64,000 nt of DNA from JADJPG01 sp964491875. Its GTDB lineage: Bacteria > Verrucomicrobiota > Verrucomicrobiia > Limisphaerales > JADJPG01. Positions 40,765 to 50,277 of the stretch are shown one piece after another. The first letter of the stretch is position 1. Every line of letters begins with the position of its first letter. Position numbers and translations under genes: made by a program. The stretch lies in NCBI GenBank assembly GCA_964491875.1, contig CAZBIC010000004.1:164262-228261 (forward strand), read 5' to 3'. The notes beneath the pieces are model-generated. The model did no database searches. It was given only the letters and a program-made list of their open reading frames with translations, and had not been told where the DNA came from.

Positions 40765-42305
40765 AACGTTCCTCCAAGTCTGCCTCCAAATCCGCTGTTG
40801 CGGTCGCTGCGCCTGAACGCTCCTTCGTCCCGCTGCGCGAACGTCGCCTGAACTTCGGCGACAAGTGGGAATACGCGCCAGCGCCGGAGGACCACAAAGG
40901 TTATCCCATCGCGCCGCGTCACGAGCTGTTCATCGGTGGCAAGTTCGTGAAGCCGCGCGCCCGGCGTTACTTCGATTCCATCAACCCTGCGACCGAGGAG
41001 AAGCTGACCGAGATTGCGCTGGCGGATGAGCGCGACGTGACCGCGGCTGTGGCCGCCGCGCGCAAGGCGTATGACGGCGTCTGGGGCAAGATGCCGGCGC
41101 GCGAACGCGGCAAGTATCTCTTCCGCATCGCGCGCATCATTCAGGAACGTTCGCGCGAGCTCGCCGTGTTGGAAACCATCGACGGCGGCAAGCCGATCAA
41201 GGAATCGCGCGACATCGATCTGCCGCTGGTGGCGGCGCATTTCTTTTACTACGCGGGCTGGGCGGACAAATTGAAGTATGCCTTCCCCGGTCGCACGCCG
41301 CGTTCGCTCGGTGTCGCCGGGCAAATCATCCCGTGGAACTTTCCGTTGCTCATGGCGGCGTGGAAGATTGCGCCCGCGCTGGCCTGCGGAAATACCGTCG
41401 TGCTCAAGCCCGCCGAGACCACCAGCATCACGGCGCTGCGTCTTGCGGAGATTTTTCAGCAGGCGGACCTGCCGCCGGGCGTGGTGAACATCGTCACCGG
41501 CGCGGGCGAAACGGGCGCGGCATTGGTGCGGCATCCGGGCGTGGACAAGATCGCTTTCACCGGCAGCACGGAAGTGGGGAAGTTGATTGCCAAGACCCTG
41601 GCGGAACGGAGCAACACTGCTCCGCGGCTCACGCTTGAACTCGGAGGCAAGGCGGCGAACATCGTCTTCGAGGACGCGCCCATCGATCAGGCCATCGAGG
41701 GCATCATCTCTGGCATCTACTTCAACCAGGGTCACGTCTGCTGCGCGGGCTCGCGGCTGTTTGTGCAGGAAGGGATCTACAAGACTGTGCTGCGCAAGTT
41801 GCGCGACCGCATCCAGACACTGCGCGTGGGCAATCCGCTCGACAAGAACACCGACATCGGCGCGATCAACTCGGCGGCGCAGTTGAAGAAGATTCGTTCA
41901 CTCGTGAAGAGCGGTGAAGAACAGGGCGCTGTGGTGGAGCAAACGAGCTGTCGCCTGCCGGCTAAGGGCTACTGGTTCCCGCCCACGATGCTGACTCGCG
42001 TGAGCCCGAGTCATCGCGTGGCTCAGGAGGAAATCTTCGGGCCGGTGCTGAGCGTGATGACGTTCCGCACGCCGGAGGAAGCTATCGAGCGCGCGAATAA
42101 CACGCCGTACGGCCTGAGCGCGGGCGTGTGGACGGACAAGGGCAGCAAGATTTTCAAGGTGGCGCAGAAGCTCCGTGCCGGCGTCATCTGGGCGAACTGC
42201 TACAACAAGTTCGATCCCGCGAGCCCGTTCGGTGGCTACAAGGAAAGCGGCTTTGGACGCGAAGGTGGATTGCACGGGCTGGCGGCGTATTGCCGGCTGG
42301 ACTGA
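40761..42305 (+). CDS. Aldehyde dehydrogenase coupled to deoC
   Basis: The 514-residue protein has the ALDH catalytic set: Asn193 in IIPWNFP, Glu293 in LELGGK and nucleophile Cys327 in GHVCCAG, with the NAD motif FTGSTEVG. A basic N-terminal extension of ~30 residues precedes the family start. It overlaps deoC by 4 bp and probably oxidises acetaldehyde from deoxyribose-phosphate, giving acetate or acetyl-type products. Since the Cys and Glu of NAD-dependent hydrolytic ALDHs are present, acetate is likelier than acetyl-CoA. That choice is inferred. Confidence 0.93.
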   Translation: MKRSSKSASKSAVAVAAPERSFVPLRERRLNFGDKWEYAPAPEDHKGYPIAPRHELFIGGKFVKPRARRYFDSINPATEEKLTEIALADERDVTAAVAAARKAYDGVWGKMPARERGKYLFRIARIIQERSRELAVLETIDGGKPIKESRDIDLPLVAAHFFYYAGWADKLKYAFPGRTPRSLGVAGQIIPWNFPLLMAAWKIAPALACGNTVVLKPAETTSITALRLAEIFQQADLPPGVVNIVTGAGETGAALVRHPGVDKIAFTGSTEVGKLIAKTLAERSNTAPRLTLELGGKAANIVFEDAPIDQAIEGIISGIYFNQGHVCCAGSRLFVQEGIYKTVLRKLRDRIQTLRVGNPLDKNTDIGAINSAAQLKKIRSLVKSGEEQGAVVEQTSCRLPAKGYWFPPTMLTRVSPSHRVAQEEIFGPVLSVMTFRTPEEAIERANNTPYGLSAGVWTDKGSKIFKVAQKLRAGVIWANCYNKFDPASPFGGYKESGFGREGGLHGLAAYCRLD

Positions 42306-42318
42306 AGCGGGAACTGCG

Positions 42319-42386
42319 AGACACGAATTTCACGAATTGGCACGGATTCAGAATTCAATTCGTGAGAATCCGTGGAATTCGTGTCT
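42319..42386. repeat. CACGAATT/CACGGATT nested inverted repeat (REP-like)
   Basis: The left part (42319-42349, AGACACGAATTTCACGAATT then CACGGATTC) is mirrored by the right part (42366-42386, GAATCCGTGGAATTCGTGTCT). An inner pair CACGAATTG/CAATTCGTG is also present. It lies directly after the aldehyde dehydrogenase stop. Sequences with CACGAATT units are frequent intergenic repeats in this kind of genome, to my knowledge. Confidence 0.75.
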
Positions 42387-42400
42387 GTCCTCTCTGTTCT

Positions 42401-43196
42401 TCACATCGCCCCGCGCTGGCGTGCGGCTTCGTAGAGGAACACCGCCGCTGCATTCGCCACGTTGAGGGAATCCACTTCGTTCGCCATNNNNNNNNNNCAG
42501 TACGGCGGGAGAAACTCCGTTGCCTTCGCTCCCGAGCACGATGCAGCAGTCGCCGCTGAGGTCGCACTTGCCGAGCGTTTGTGAGGTAGAATGGCCATGC
42601 GCCGCGATGCAGCGCACGCCGCGGCTCCGCAGGTAGAGCAGCGTCTCCACGAGCGACGGCGACTCGATAATCGGCAGCTTGAAGATCGTGCCCATCGAGT
42701 TTCGCACCGCCCGCCGCATGTAGGGCGAGGCGCAACTCTCACCGGCGATGAGGAGGTGAACACCGAATGCAACGCTGTTGCGCACCACCACGCCGAGATT
42801 CTCGGCGTCCGCCAGTCCATCGAGGGCGACCAGCAAGCGCGGGCTGGGCGCGGTAGCGAGAACGTCATCGAGCGCGGGTGGTTCTGGAAACTTTGCGACA
42901 GCAAGGATGCCTTGATAAATCGTGAAGCCGACGAGTTGCTCCATCACTTCCTTCGGCACGACGAAGACTTGAATGTTCTCCTGCCGTGCCGTGAGTACAT
43001 CGTTCAGTTCGGGCAGCCATTTTTCGACCATCAAGATGGACTCGACGGTGAACGGAGTTTCGAGCAACCGGCGCACGACTTTGTCGCCTTCCGCTACGAA
43101 GATGCGTTGAAGGACATGCTCATGATGCCGGCGCATGGTCCGGTAGGGCGCCAGCTCCGGTAAGTCGAGCGAATCAACATGTCGAATCTGAAACAT
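42401..43196 (-). CDS. SpoU/TrmH-family RNA methyltransferase, interrupted by an assembly gap
   Basis: The N-terminal frame runs from the ATG at 43196 with a SpoU substrate-binding domain (RIFVAEGDKVVRRLLE) and the methyltransferase motifs LVALDGLADAENLGVVVRNS and VLGSEGNGVSP. A run of about 10 N (near 42488) follows. Beyond it the frame that continues the family (MANEVDSLNVANAAAVFLYEA, motif 3 with the AdoMet knot, then RQRGAM and stop at 42401) is not the frame that precedes it. The N count therefore does not represent the true missing length (about 10 residues are expected between the two parts). The gene is probably intact in the organism. It methylates the 2'-O of rRNA or tRNA ribose, and the exact target is unknown. 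Confidence 0.85.
42488..42498. other. Run of about 10 N (assembly gap)
   Basis: Undetermined bases inside the SpoU methyltransferase gene. The flanking reading frames do not match in phase, so the run is a placeholder of arbitrary size. Position is accurate to one or two bases. Confidence 0.9.
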
Positions 43197-43420
43197 CGTG
43201 AAGCGCGAGTGTCGCGGGGCGCTTGGCGGGTTGGCAATTCTGAATGCGATGCTGCCTTTGCCTTTGCGGGTGGGGAGAGACTCGGCACGGAAACGAACGG
43301 GGCGGGATGCGTCCGGTCGTGTATCAAACCCAATGCACGCGCGCCAAAGTGTAACCAGAGGTGCGAGTCTGAAGTGTCACTCAAGGTGTGAGTCCGTGCC
43401 GAGTCTCGCCCCACCAGAAC

Positions 43421-43459
43421 AAAAAACGTGGCGGGCAACGTTCGTCGCCCGCCACGTTT
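43421..43459 (-). terminator. Terminator of the Gfo/Idh oxidoreductase gene
   Basis: AAACGTGGCGGGC (43424-43436) is fully complementary to GCCCGCCACGTTT (43447-43459) around a 10-nt loop. On the minus strand it is followed by TTTTTTGTTCTGG. It lies about 20 bp after the oxidoreductase stop. Confidence 0.9.
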
Positions 43460-43477
43460 GGAGTTGGATTCGGCGCC

Positions 43478-44878
43478 TTACAACTTCCAGCCGTCGCGGT
43501 ATTCGCGTCTCACAAACTGCGTGGCGGCTTTGTTGTTCTTCGCGCGCATCTTCGGGCCGTCCCATTCGAGTTTGCTGCCGGCGCGCAATGAGACGCAGCC
43601 GAGCAGAATGATCTCGGTGAGATACGCCGCGATGTCGAAGTTCGAGTACGCCGCGCGTCCGCCTTTGATGGCGTCGATCCACTCGACGTAATGGCCGGGG
43701 CTTCGCCAGATGTTGTTCGGGATCGCGTTGACGGCTTCGTGATCCTTCGCGGCCTTGAGTTCCTTCTCGTCGTTCATGCGGATGAAGAACTGCGAGCCAT
43801 AGTCGTCCGGCGAGAAGATGCGGCCCTTGTCGCCGATGATGAGACAGCCGCTGCCGGGAAGCTTGCCTTGCTTGGCGACGATGTCGGTCGTGAGGTCGGC
43901 GTGTGGACGGAACGTTTCCTTGGCGTCGGGCTTGCCGTCATACCACCAGAAGGTGAGCGGCGGCAGACCATCACGTTTCGGGAATTGAAAACGAATCTTG
44001 CTGCTGAGCGGCCACGATTCCTTATTCATGCCGGTCGATTCGGCTTCGACTTCGGTCGGGTAGCCGAGCTTGAGCGCGCGGAAAGGCATGTTGACGGTGT
44101 GGCAGGCCATGTCGCCAAGCGCACCGGTGCCAAAGTCCTGCACGCCACGCCACGCGAAGGTGTGGTAAGCACCTTTCTTGTAAGGGCGGAGCGGCGCGGG
44201 CCCGAGCCACAGATCCCAATCGAGCGAATCCGGCACTGGATCGGAACCTTCCGGACGCGCCTGTCCTTGAGGCCAGATGGGGCGGTTGCTCCAAACGTGG
44301 AGTTGCTGCGGCTTGCCGATGACGCCGGCTTGGATGACTTCCACCGCGCGACGCAATCCATCGCCGGCGCTGCCCTGGTTGCCCATCTGCGTGGCGACCT
44401 TCATTTTCTTCGCCACGTCGCGCATCATGCGCGCTTCGTAAACGGAATGCGTGAGCGGCTTTTGGCAGAAGCAATGTTTGCCCATCTTCATCGCCATCAC
44501 GCTCGCCGGCGCGTGTGTGTGGTCGGGAGTCGCGACGACGACCGCGTCGATATCCTTTTCCATCTCCGTGAGCATCTTGCGGAAATCCTGGTAACGCTTC
44601 GCGTCGGAGTATTTCTTGCCGCGTGATTCGAGCGTGCCTTTGTCCACGTCGCACAGGCCGACGATGACGCCGCCAGCCTTCGCCGTTTCGTCGGTGTCAC
44701 TGGACCCTTTCCCGCCGGCACCGATGATGCCGACTTGCAAACGGCTGTTGAGGTTCGCGCCGCGCACGATGTACGGCCCGGCCACGGCGAAGGCGCTGGT
44801 GGCGAGCGTGGTGTAGCGGATGAATTGACGACGGCTCACGGACGGAGCCGTCCCGAGGGGGACTTGGGGCTTAGGCAT
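43478..44878 (-). CDS. Tat-exported Gfo/Idh/MocA-family oxidoreductase
   Basis: The 466-residue protein begins MPKPQVPLG with a twin-arginine signal SRRQFIRYTTLATSAFAVAGP. The Rossmann-fold motif follows (VGIIGAGGKGSSD, GLCDVDK), then VVVATPDHTHAPASVMAMKMGKHCFCQKPL with the conserved Lys of the EKP-like motif (here QKP), and a C-terminal Gfo/Idh domain. Such exported NAD(P)-dependent sugar oxidoreductases form very large families in Planctomycetota and Verrucomicrobiota. The Glu-to-Gln change in EKP is frequent in this subfamily. Start at 44878 gives the best Tat signal. Substrate unknown. Confidence 0.9.
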   Translation of the reverse strand: MPKPQVPLGTAPSVSRRQFIRYTTLATSAFAVAGPYIVRGANLNSRLQVGIIGAGGKGSSDTDETAKAGGVIVGLCDVDKGTLESRGKKYSDAKRYQDFRKMLTEMEKDIDAVVVATPDHTHAPASVMAMKMGKHCFCQKPLTHSVYEARMMRDVAKKMKVATQMGNQGSAGDGLRRAVEVIQAGVIGKPQQLHVWSNRPIWPQGQARPEGSDPVPDSLDWDLWLGPAPLRPYKKGAYHTFAWRGVQDFGTGALGDMACHTVNMPFRALKLGYPTEVEAESTGMNKESWPLSSKIRFQFPKRDGLPPLTFWWYDGKPDAKETFRPHADLTTDIVAKQGKLPGSGCLIIGDKGRIFSPDDYGSQFFIRMNDEKELKAAKDHEAVNAIPNNIWRSPGHYVEWIDAIKGGRAAYSNFDIAAYLTEIILLGCVSLRAGSKLEWDGPKMRAKNNKAATQFVRREYRDGWKL

Positions 44879-44920
44879 GGAGCTACTGACTAGCCCCCAC
44901 ACCGGGATATTCACAAGCAG

Positions 44921-44956
44921 AAAAAAGAGCCGGCAACCATGGCAGGTTGCCGGCTC
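44921..44956 (-). terminator. Terminator of the YugP-like metalloprotease gene
   Basis: GAGCCGGCAACC (44927-44938) pairs perfectly with GGTTGCCGGCTC (44945-44956) around a 6-nt loop. The minus strand then reads TTTTTTCTGC. It lies 23 bp after the stop of the upstream minus-strand gene and in the leader of the oxidoreductase gene. Confidence 0.92.
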
Positions 44957-44979
44957 GGGCGAAGAGCCTGAATGATCGA

Positions 44980-45678
44980 TTAGTCGCGGTCGCTGCCGCG
45001 CAGGATCATGATGAAGTGTAGCAGCGTGAAGAACGCCGAGACCATGCCGGCGACGTAGGTCAACGCAGCGGCGCCGAGCACGCTGCTCACGCCGGAACGT
45101 TCCTGATTATCGATCAGGCCGAGCGCGAGTAATTGCTCCTTCGCTCGGCGGCTAGCATCGAACTCGACTGGAAGCGTGATCAGCTGGAACAGGAAGATGA
45201 TGCCGAACACGATCACGCCGGCCCACGCGAGCTTGGCCAGACCCATGAACATGCCACCAATGCTGATCCACATCGCGGCGTTGCTGGCGAAGCTCGTGAT
45301 TGGCACGAGCGCCATGCGCAGGTTGAGTGGCGCATAGGCGGCCTTGTGCTGAAGAGCGTGACCCGCTTCGTGCGCGGCGACGCCGACGGCGGCCAGCGTT
45401 CGCCCGTGATAAACGTCCGAGGAGAGGAAGAGCGCCTTCTTCATCGGGTCGTAGTGATCGGTCAGATGCCCGCCGACTTCGTTGATGGCCATGGTGTGCA
45501 GGCCGGCGTTGTCGAGAATCTCGCGGGCCGCCTGTGCGCCGGAGATGCCGGAGTTCGTCGGGACGCGCGAATAGCGTCCATAGGAGGACGACAGGCGCAT
45601 CTGGGCGTAGAGCCCGAGCAGGAGGCCCGGGATGAAGAACCACCACCACTTATCAAAAATCAGCATCGCTTCCATCAT
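44980..45678 (-). CDS. YugP-like membrane zinc metallopeptidase
   Basis: The 232-residue protein has a first membrane helix (WWWFFIPGLLLGLYA) and a SGAQAAREILDNAGL segment typical of the family. The metal-binding HEAGH is at 103-107 within AAVGVAAHEAGHALQH, and three further helices (about 124-140, 148-170 and 205-228) enclose EFDASRRAKEQLLALGL. The architecture matches Zn_peptidase_2 (DUF/YugP), predicted intramembrane-associated metalloproteases of unknown substrate. It is a single gene closed by a strong terminator. Confidence 0.92.
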   Translation of the reverse strand: MMEAMLIFDKWWWFFIPGLLLGLYAQMRLSSSYGRYSRVPTNSGISGAQAAREILDNAGLHTMAINEVGGHLTDHYDPMKKALFLSSDVYHGRTLAAVGVAAHEAGHALQHKAAYAPLNLRMALVPITSFASNAAMWISIGGMFMGLAKLAWAGVIVFGIIFLFQLITLPVEFDASRRAKEQLLALGLIDNQERSGVSSVLGAAALTYVAGMVSAFFTLLHFIMILRGSDRD

Positions 45679-45878
45679 AGATGTCTCTCAGTTCAATTGT
45701 TCAAATCGTTGCTGCTTCGATACACCGCAGCAGCTGAACGTCAAGCTATTCGGATGCCGTGCGGGTTTCGTTGAGTTTGGCTGGATTGCGATTATTCGCG
45801 GCGGAAGGGTGTGACACTTTTAGTCGGCACGCGGGTTTGGCGGAACAAATCTGGCACACCGCGTGGACCACGATCCGG

Positions 45879-47015
45879 TCACGGATAGACGACGCGGAAG
45901 AAGTTCGCCGCGCTCGCCGGAGCGGAGTTCGTAAACCAGAAGTTCGTGTTGGCAGAAGTCGCGGTGCCGGCGGTGGCCCAGGTCCCAAGCGTGGAGTTCG
46001 TTTGGACGGTGTAGGTCAGTCCGTTGACGCCGGTCCAGCGAACCACATCAGGCGCGACCAAGGTGAGCAACGGAGCGGAAACGTCGAGTCGGTTCGTGAT
46101 CGAGTAGGAGATGCGAAAATCCTTCACCACCGCCATGTGCTGCATGTTCACGGCGGCGGTGTCGTTGGTGAAGACGATGCTGGGGTCGAAGAGCAGCGGG
46201 CGGACGCGCGAATCGAACACCAGGCCGTTGGCGAAGCGGTTGGTGCCGACGACGGTGGCCGTTTGGTTGGAAGCGAGATTGAAGCTCGCGAGCACGTAAT
46301 CGTAGGGCTTGGCGCGGGAGAGGTTGGTGTCCGGGTCGCCGGCTTGATCGGTGGGAATCGCGGCGTCGCTCAGGAAGGTGCGGAAAGTCGTCAGCGCGGT
46401 CTCGTTCCGATTGTCCGTATTGAAATCGCCGGCCACGACGACGAAGGCGTCGGATGGAAAATTGGATTGAATCAGCGTGCGAAGATTCGTGGCCTCGGTC
46501 GCGCGCGAACTTGAACCGCCGCTGCTGTGGAGGTGAACGCTCACCACGTAGAGTTCGTTCGTGCCAGGGATATCGATCTGCGCCCACGCGAATCCGCGGT
46601 CGGGCACTTGCACGTCATCCCAAGTGCCATTGGTCAGGATGGGCCAGCGGCTGATGATTCCGTTCGGGATGGTGTAACCGCTTCCGGATTCGCGGTAGTA
46701 GAAGAAGTTGGTGCCGAACGCGGAATCGATCATCTCGCGAATCGCCGCCGGCGTGCTGATGCCGGCGCCATTGGTGCTGGCGTAGTTGAATTCCTGCACG
46801 GCAACGATGTCCGGCTGGAGCGCGCGAAAAATCCGCATGCCCGGACCTTCATAGCGCTGATTGTTACCGGTGGTGGTATTCGCCGCCATCACACGGATGA
46901 TGGTGTTGGTCGTGGTGACGGTGGCGACTTCCGCCGACGCAGAGCCTGCGGAAAGCAAATGACCGCCGAGAAACAGCGCGGCGGTCGAAAGGAGATGGCA
47001 CAGCAAACGACGCAT
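45879..47015 (-). CDS. Exported endonuclease/exonuclease/phosphatase-family protein
   Basis: The 378-residue protein starts MRRLLCHLLSTAALFLGGHLL (signal peptide). The EEP fold follows with IIRVMAANTTTG, QPDIVAVQEFNY (catalytic Glu), SVHLHSSGG, VVVAGDFNTDNR (Asp and Asn) and a final His region near MQHMAVVKDFRI. A C-terminal ~70-residue domain rich in Thr/Asn (VRWTGVNGLTYTVQTNSTLGTW) is a verrucomicrobial beta-sandwich tail often found at the end of exported proteins. The substrate could be DNA, a phospholipid or a phosphoester. Start at 47015 replaces a longer frame because of the signal peptide. Confidence 0.83.
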   Translation of the reverse strand: MRRLLCHLLSTAALFLGGHLLSAGSASAEVATVTTTNTIIRVMAANTTTGNNQRYEGPGMRIFRALQPDIVAVQEFNYASTNGAGISTPAAIREMIDSAFGTNFFYYRESGSGYTIPNGIISRWPILTNGTWDDVQVPDRGFAWAQIDIPGTNELYVVSVHLHSSGGSSSRATEATNLRTLIQSNFPSDAFVVVAGDFNTDNRNETALTTFRTFLSDAAIPTDQAGDPDTNLSRAKPYDYVLASFNLASNQTATVVGTNRFANGLVFDSRVRPLLFDPSIVFTNDTAAVNMQHMAVVKDFRISYSITNRLDVSAPLLTLVAPDVVRWTGVNGLTYTVQTNSTLGTWATAGTATSANTNFWFTNSAPASAANFFRVVYP

Positions 47016-47082
47016 GAAGCGGCCATTATTTACCGTAAGCGGAGACTCGGGGCAAGCTGCGGTTGCTGCGTCGGGAGCAGGT

Positions 47083-47814
<732 letters not shown>

Positions 47815-47830
47815 TTCGCTGGGCGCAGAG

Positions 47831-49102
47831 TTATTCGTGACGCAACGCCTCGACGGGTTTTAGACGTCCGGCGTTCCACGCAGGCGCCAGGCCGGCGAGG
47901 CCGCAGATGATCAGCGCGCTGGTGCAGATGACGACGATGTCGCCGGGAATGATCAGCGCGGGCAGTTCGGTGAAGGCGTAGATTTGCGCGGGGAACAGTT
48001 CTACTCCGGTCATGCGGTTCATGAAGTGGAGGAACTCGTTGCGGACCTCCAGAAGCAACATGCCGAGGCCGAGGCCTGCGGTGACGCCGACGACGCCGAC
48101 GACGAGGCTCTGGCTGAGGAAGAGCCACATGATCTGCCCGCGCGTGGCGCCGAGCGCCTTGAGCATTCCGATCTCTCGCGTCTTCTGGACCACGAAGGTG
48201 ATTTGTGAATTCATGATGCCGAAGGCGGCGACGATTACGATGAAGATGAGGATGTAGAACATGACGTTCTTTTCCACCGCGAGCGCAGTGAGGATTTGCG
48301 AATTCTCCTCAGTCCAGATGGAGACGTGGAAGTCGCCGTCGAGCTTATCGTAAAGCTCAGCGCGGGTGCGTCCGGCGAGATAAGGATCGTCGAGCATGAC
48401 GAGCAGGCCGTGAACTTTGCCGGGGAGCTGGTAGAGCGACTGGGCGTTGCGGAGCGAAGTGACGATGACGTTCGCGTTGTACTCGTAGTAGCCAACGTCG
48501 AAGATGCCGCGGACGGTGTATTCGTCGGGCAGGATCGCGACTTCATCCTCCTTGCCGCGATGCTTCTCCATCTCTTCGAGATTGCGCGGGGAATAGATCG
48601 AGATGCGATCACCGACGTTGAGACGGAGGTGCCGCGCCAGTTCGCTGCCGATTACGACGCTGTCGCCTTCGAGGTCGAGACTGCCTGAAATGATGTTGGT
48701 GGTGATCGAGGTGACGTCCTTTTCCAGTTCCGGAACGATTCCCCGCAACCAAGGCGCGCTCACGAGGGGCTTGCCCGTTTCCGGCTGCGTCTTGACCATG
48801 ACCTGGCCAAGGATGAACGGCGCGACCGCCCGAACGTGGGAGTTGGAACGAATCGATTGACCGAGCGCTTTGTAGTTGGCCAGGGCTTCGTCGAATCGCT
48901 GCACTTTCATGTGCGCGCTGAAGCCGAGGATCTTGTCGCGCAACTGGCGGTCGAAGCCGGTCATCACGCTGATTACGATGATGAGCACGGCGACGCCAAG
49001 CATGACGCCCATCACGGAAATGAGCGTGATCACGGAGACGAACGTGCGCTTGGGGCGCAGGTAACGCAGGGCGAGAAACAGCTCGAAAGGCAGCCGCGAC
49101 AT
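47831..49102 (-). CDS. lolC: Lipoprotein-releasing ABC transporter permease, LolC/E type
   Basis: The 423-residue protein shows the LolCE pattern. An N-terminal FELFLALRYLRPKRTFVSVITLISVMGVMLGVAVLIIVISVMTG helix is followed by a long periplasmic MacB-like domain (about 50-270, with SGSLDLEGDSVVIGSELARHLRLNVGD). Three C-terminal helices (270-296, 315-345, 370-395) enclose the coupling-helix sequence QKTREIGMLKALGATRGQI. It forms the membrane part of the exporter with the downstream ATPase. Its 423 residues match the family. Confidence 0.9.
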   Translation of the reverse strand: MSRLPFELFLALRYLRPKRTFVSVITLISVMGVMLGVAVLIIVISVMTGFDRQLRDKILGFSAHMKVQRFDEALANYKALGQSIRSNSHVRAVAPFILGQVMVKTQPETGKPLVSAPWLRGIVPELEKDVTSITTNIISGSLDLEGDSVVIGSELARHLRLNVGDRISIYSPRNLEEMEKHRGKEDEVAILPDEYTVRGIFDVGYYEYNANVIVTSLRNAQSLYQLPGKVHGLLVMLDDPYLAGRTRAELYDKLDGDFHVSIWTEENSQILTALAVEKNVMFYILIFIVIVAAFGIMNSQITFVVQKTREIGMLKALGATRGQIMWLFLSQSLVVGVVGVTAGLGLGMLLLEVRNEFLHFMNRMTGVELFPAQIYAFTELPALIIPGDIVVICTSALIICGLAGLAPAWNAGRLKPVEALRHE

Positions 49103-49200
49103 GGGGCGAGAGGCTAGTCGTGGGGCAGGGGGGTGTCAACGCGAGCACGGCTTCTTTACGTAAATCAGTGGCCTGCGAAATTTGTTTTTCGTGGCGAACA

Positions 49201-50112
49201 ATGGTGTGCAGGATTTGCCCCGACGTGACTGTTCCAACCCCAGCTCGATCCAGTTATCGCGGGCGTCTCGCGCCGTCGCCGACGGGCTTCATGCACCTCG
49301 GCCATGCGCGGACCTTCTGGACGGCACAAGAACGCGCACGCGCGGCTGGTGGAACGTTGATTTTGCGGAACGAGGATTTGGATCGCGATCGATGCCGGCC
49401 GGAGTTTGTGTCGGCGATGCTGGAGGATTTGCGATGGTACGGGCTGGACTGGACGGAAGGGCCGGACGTCGGCGGGCCTTTCGCGCCGTATTCGCAAAGT
49501 GAACGGATGGAGTTTTACCGCCGGGCGTTCGAGCAACTGCGCCACGGCGGGTTTGTTTACCCGTGTAAATGTTCGCGGAAGGATGTGGAACGGGCGATCG
49601 GCGCTCCGCACGCAGGGGAGGAGGAACCGGTTTATCCGGGAACGTGCCGTAACGATTCCGCGCTGCAGGCGCAGTTCGCGGCGTGGCAACCTGAGATGGA
49701 TCCGGTGCCGGGTGCGAGCCAGCCTCCGAAGGTCAGCTGGCGTTTTCGTGTTCCCGACGGTGAGTCGGTCTCGTTCGTGGATGGCGCGATGGGACCGCAG
49801 TCGTTCGTGGCCGGACGAGATTTCGGTGACTTTCTGATTTGGCGTCATGACGGGGTGCCGTCGTATCAGCTCGCGGTGGTGGCGGATGATGCGGCCATGC
49901 AGATTACCGAGGTGGTCCGCGGCGCGGATTTGTTGATGTCGACCGCCCGGCAGTTGCTGCTGTATCGAGCGCTGGGCTGGAGGGAACCATTATTTTTTCA
50001 TTGCCCGCTGATGACCGACGAGCGGGGTGTGCGGCTGGCCAAACGTCATGACGCGCTGAGCTTGCGCACGCTACGGGCCGAAGGCAGGAGCCCGGCGGAG
50101 CTGCGGAAATAA
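49201..50112 (+). CDS. gluQ: Glutamyl-Q tRNA(Asp) synthetase
   Basis: The 303-residue protein is a truncated glutamyl-tRNA synthetase. It begins with RGRLAPSPTGFMHLGHARTFW (HIGH motif) and has a zinc site YPCKCSRKDV...YPGTC, the KMSKS-like RGVRLAKRHDALSLR and no anticodon-binding domain. These features define GluQRS, which attaches glutamate to queuosine-34 of tRNA-Asp. The start at 49201 gives an N-terminal segment of ~20 residues before the catalytic domain. An upstream ATG at 49120 was rejected as overlapping the leader. The gene is divergent from lolC. Confidence 0.93.
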   Translation: MVCRICPDVTVPTPARSSYRGRLAPSPTGFMHLGHARTFWTAQERARAAGGTLILRNEDLDRDRCRPEFVSAMLEDLRWYGLDWTEGPDVGGPFAPYSQSERMEFYRRAFEQLRHGGFVYPCKCSRKDVERAIGAPHAGEEEPVYPGTCRNDSALQAQFAAWQPEMDPVPGASQPPKVSWRFRVPDGESVSFVDGAMGPQSFVAGRDFGDFLIWRHDGVPSYQLAVVADDAAMQITEVVRGADLLMSTARQLLLYRALGWREPLFFHCPLMTDERGVRLAKRHDALSLRTLRAEGRSPAELRK

Positions 50113-50277
50113 GCTTCAACGAGGGTCTAACGTCGCCCGAATGAGCTGGGTTATTCGCCTGCCTTGATCTCGGACAGGCGTCAGTTGTCGTTGTTTATTA
50201 GGGTGTTTTGTCCCTTTTCCCAATAGTCACATGGGCGTCATCCGTTCGTAACATTCGGAGGCGATGGTTACTGCGAA

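Noticed and set aside
39850..42305. Bacterial microcompartment locus
   Set aside because: No shell proteins or encapsulation partners occur nearby.
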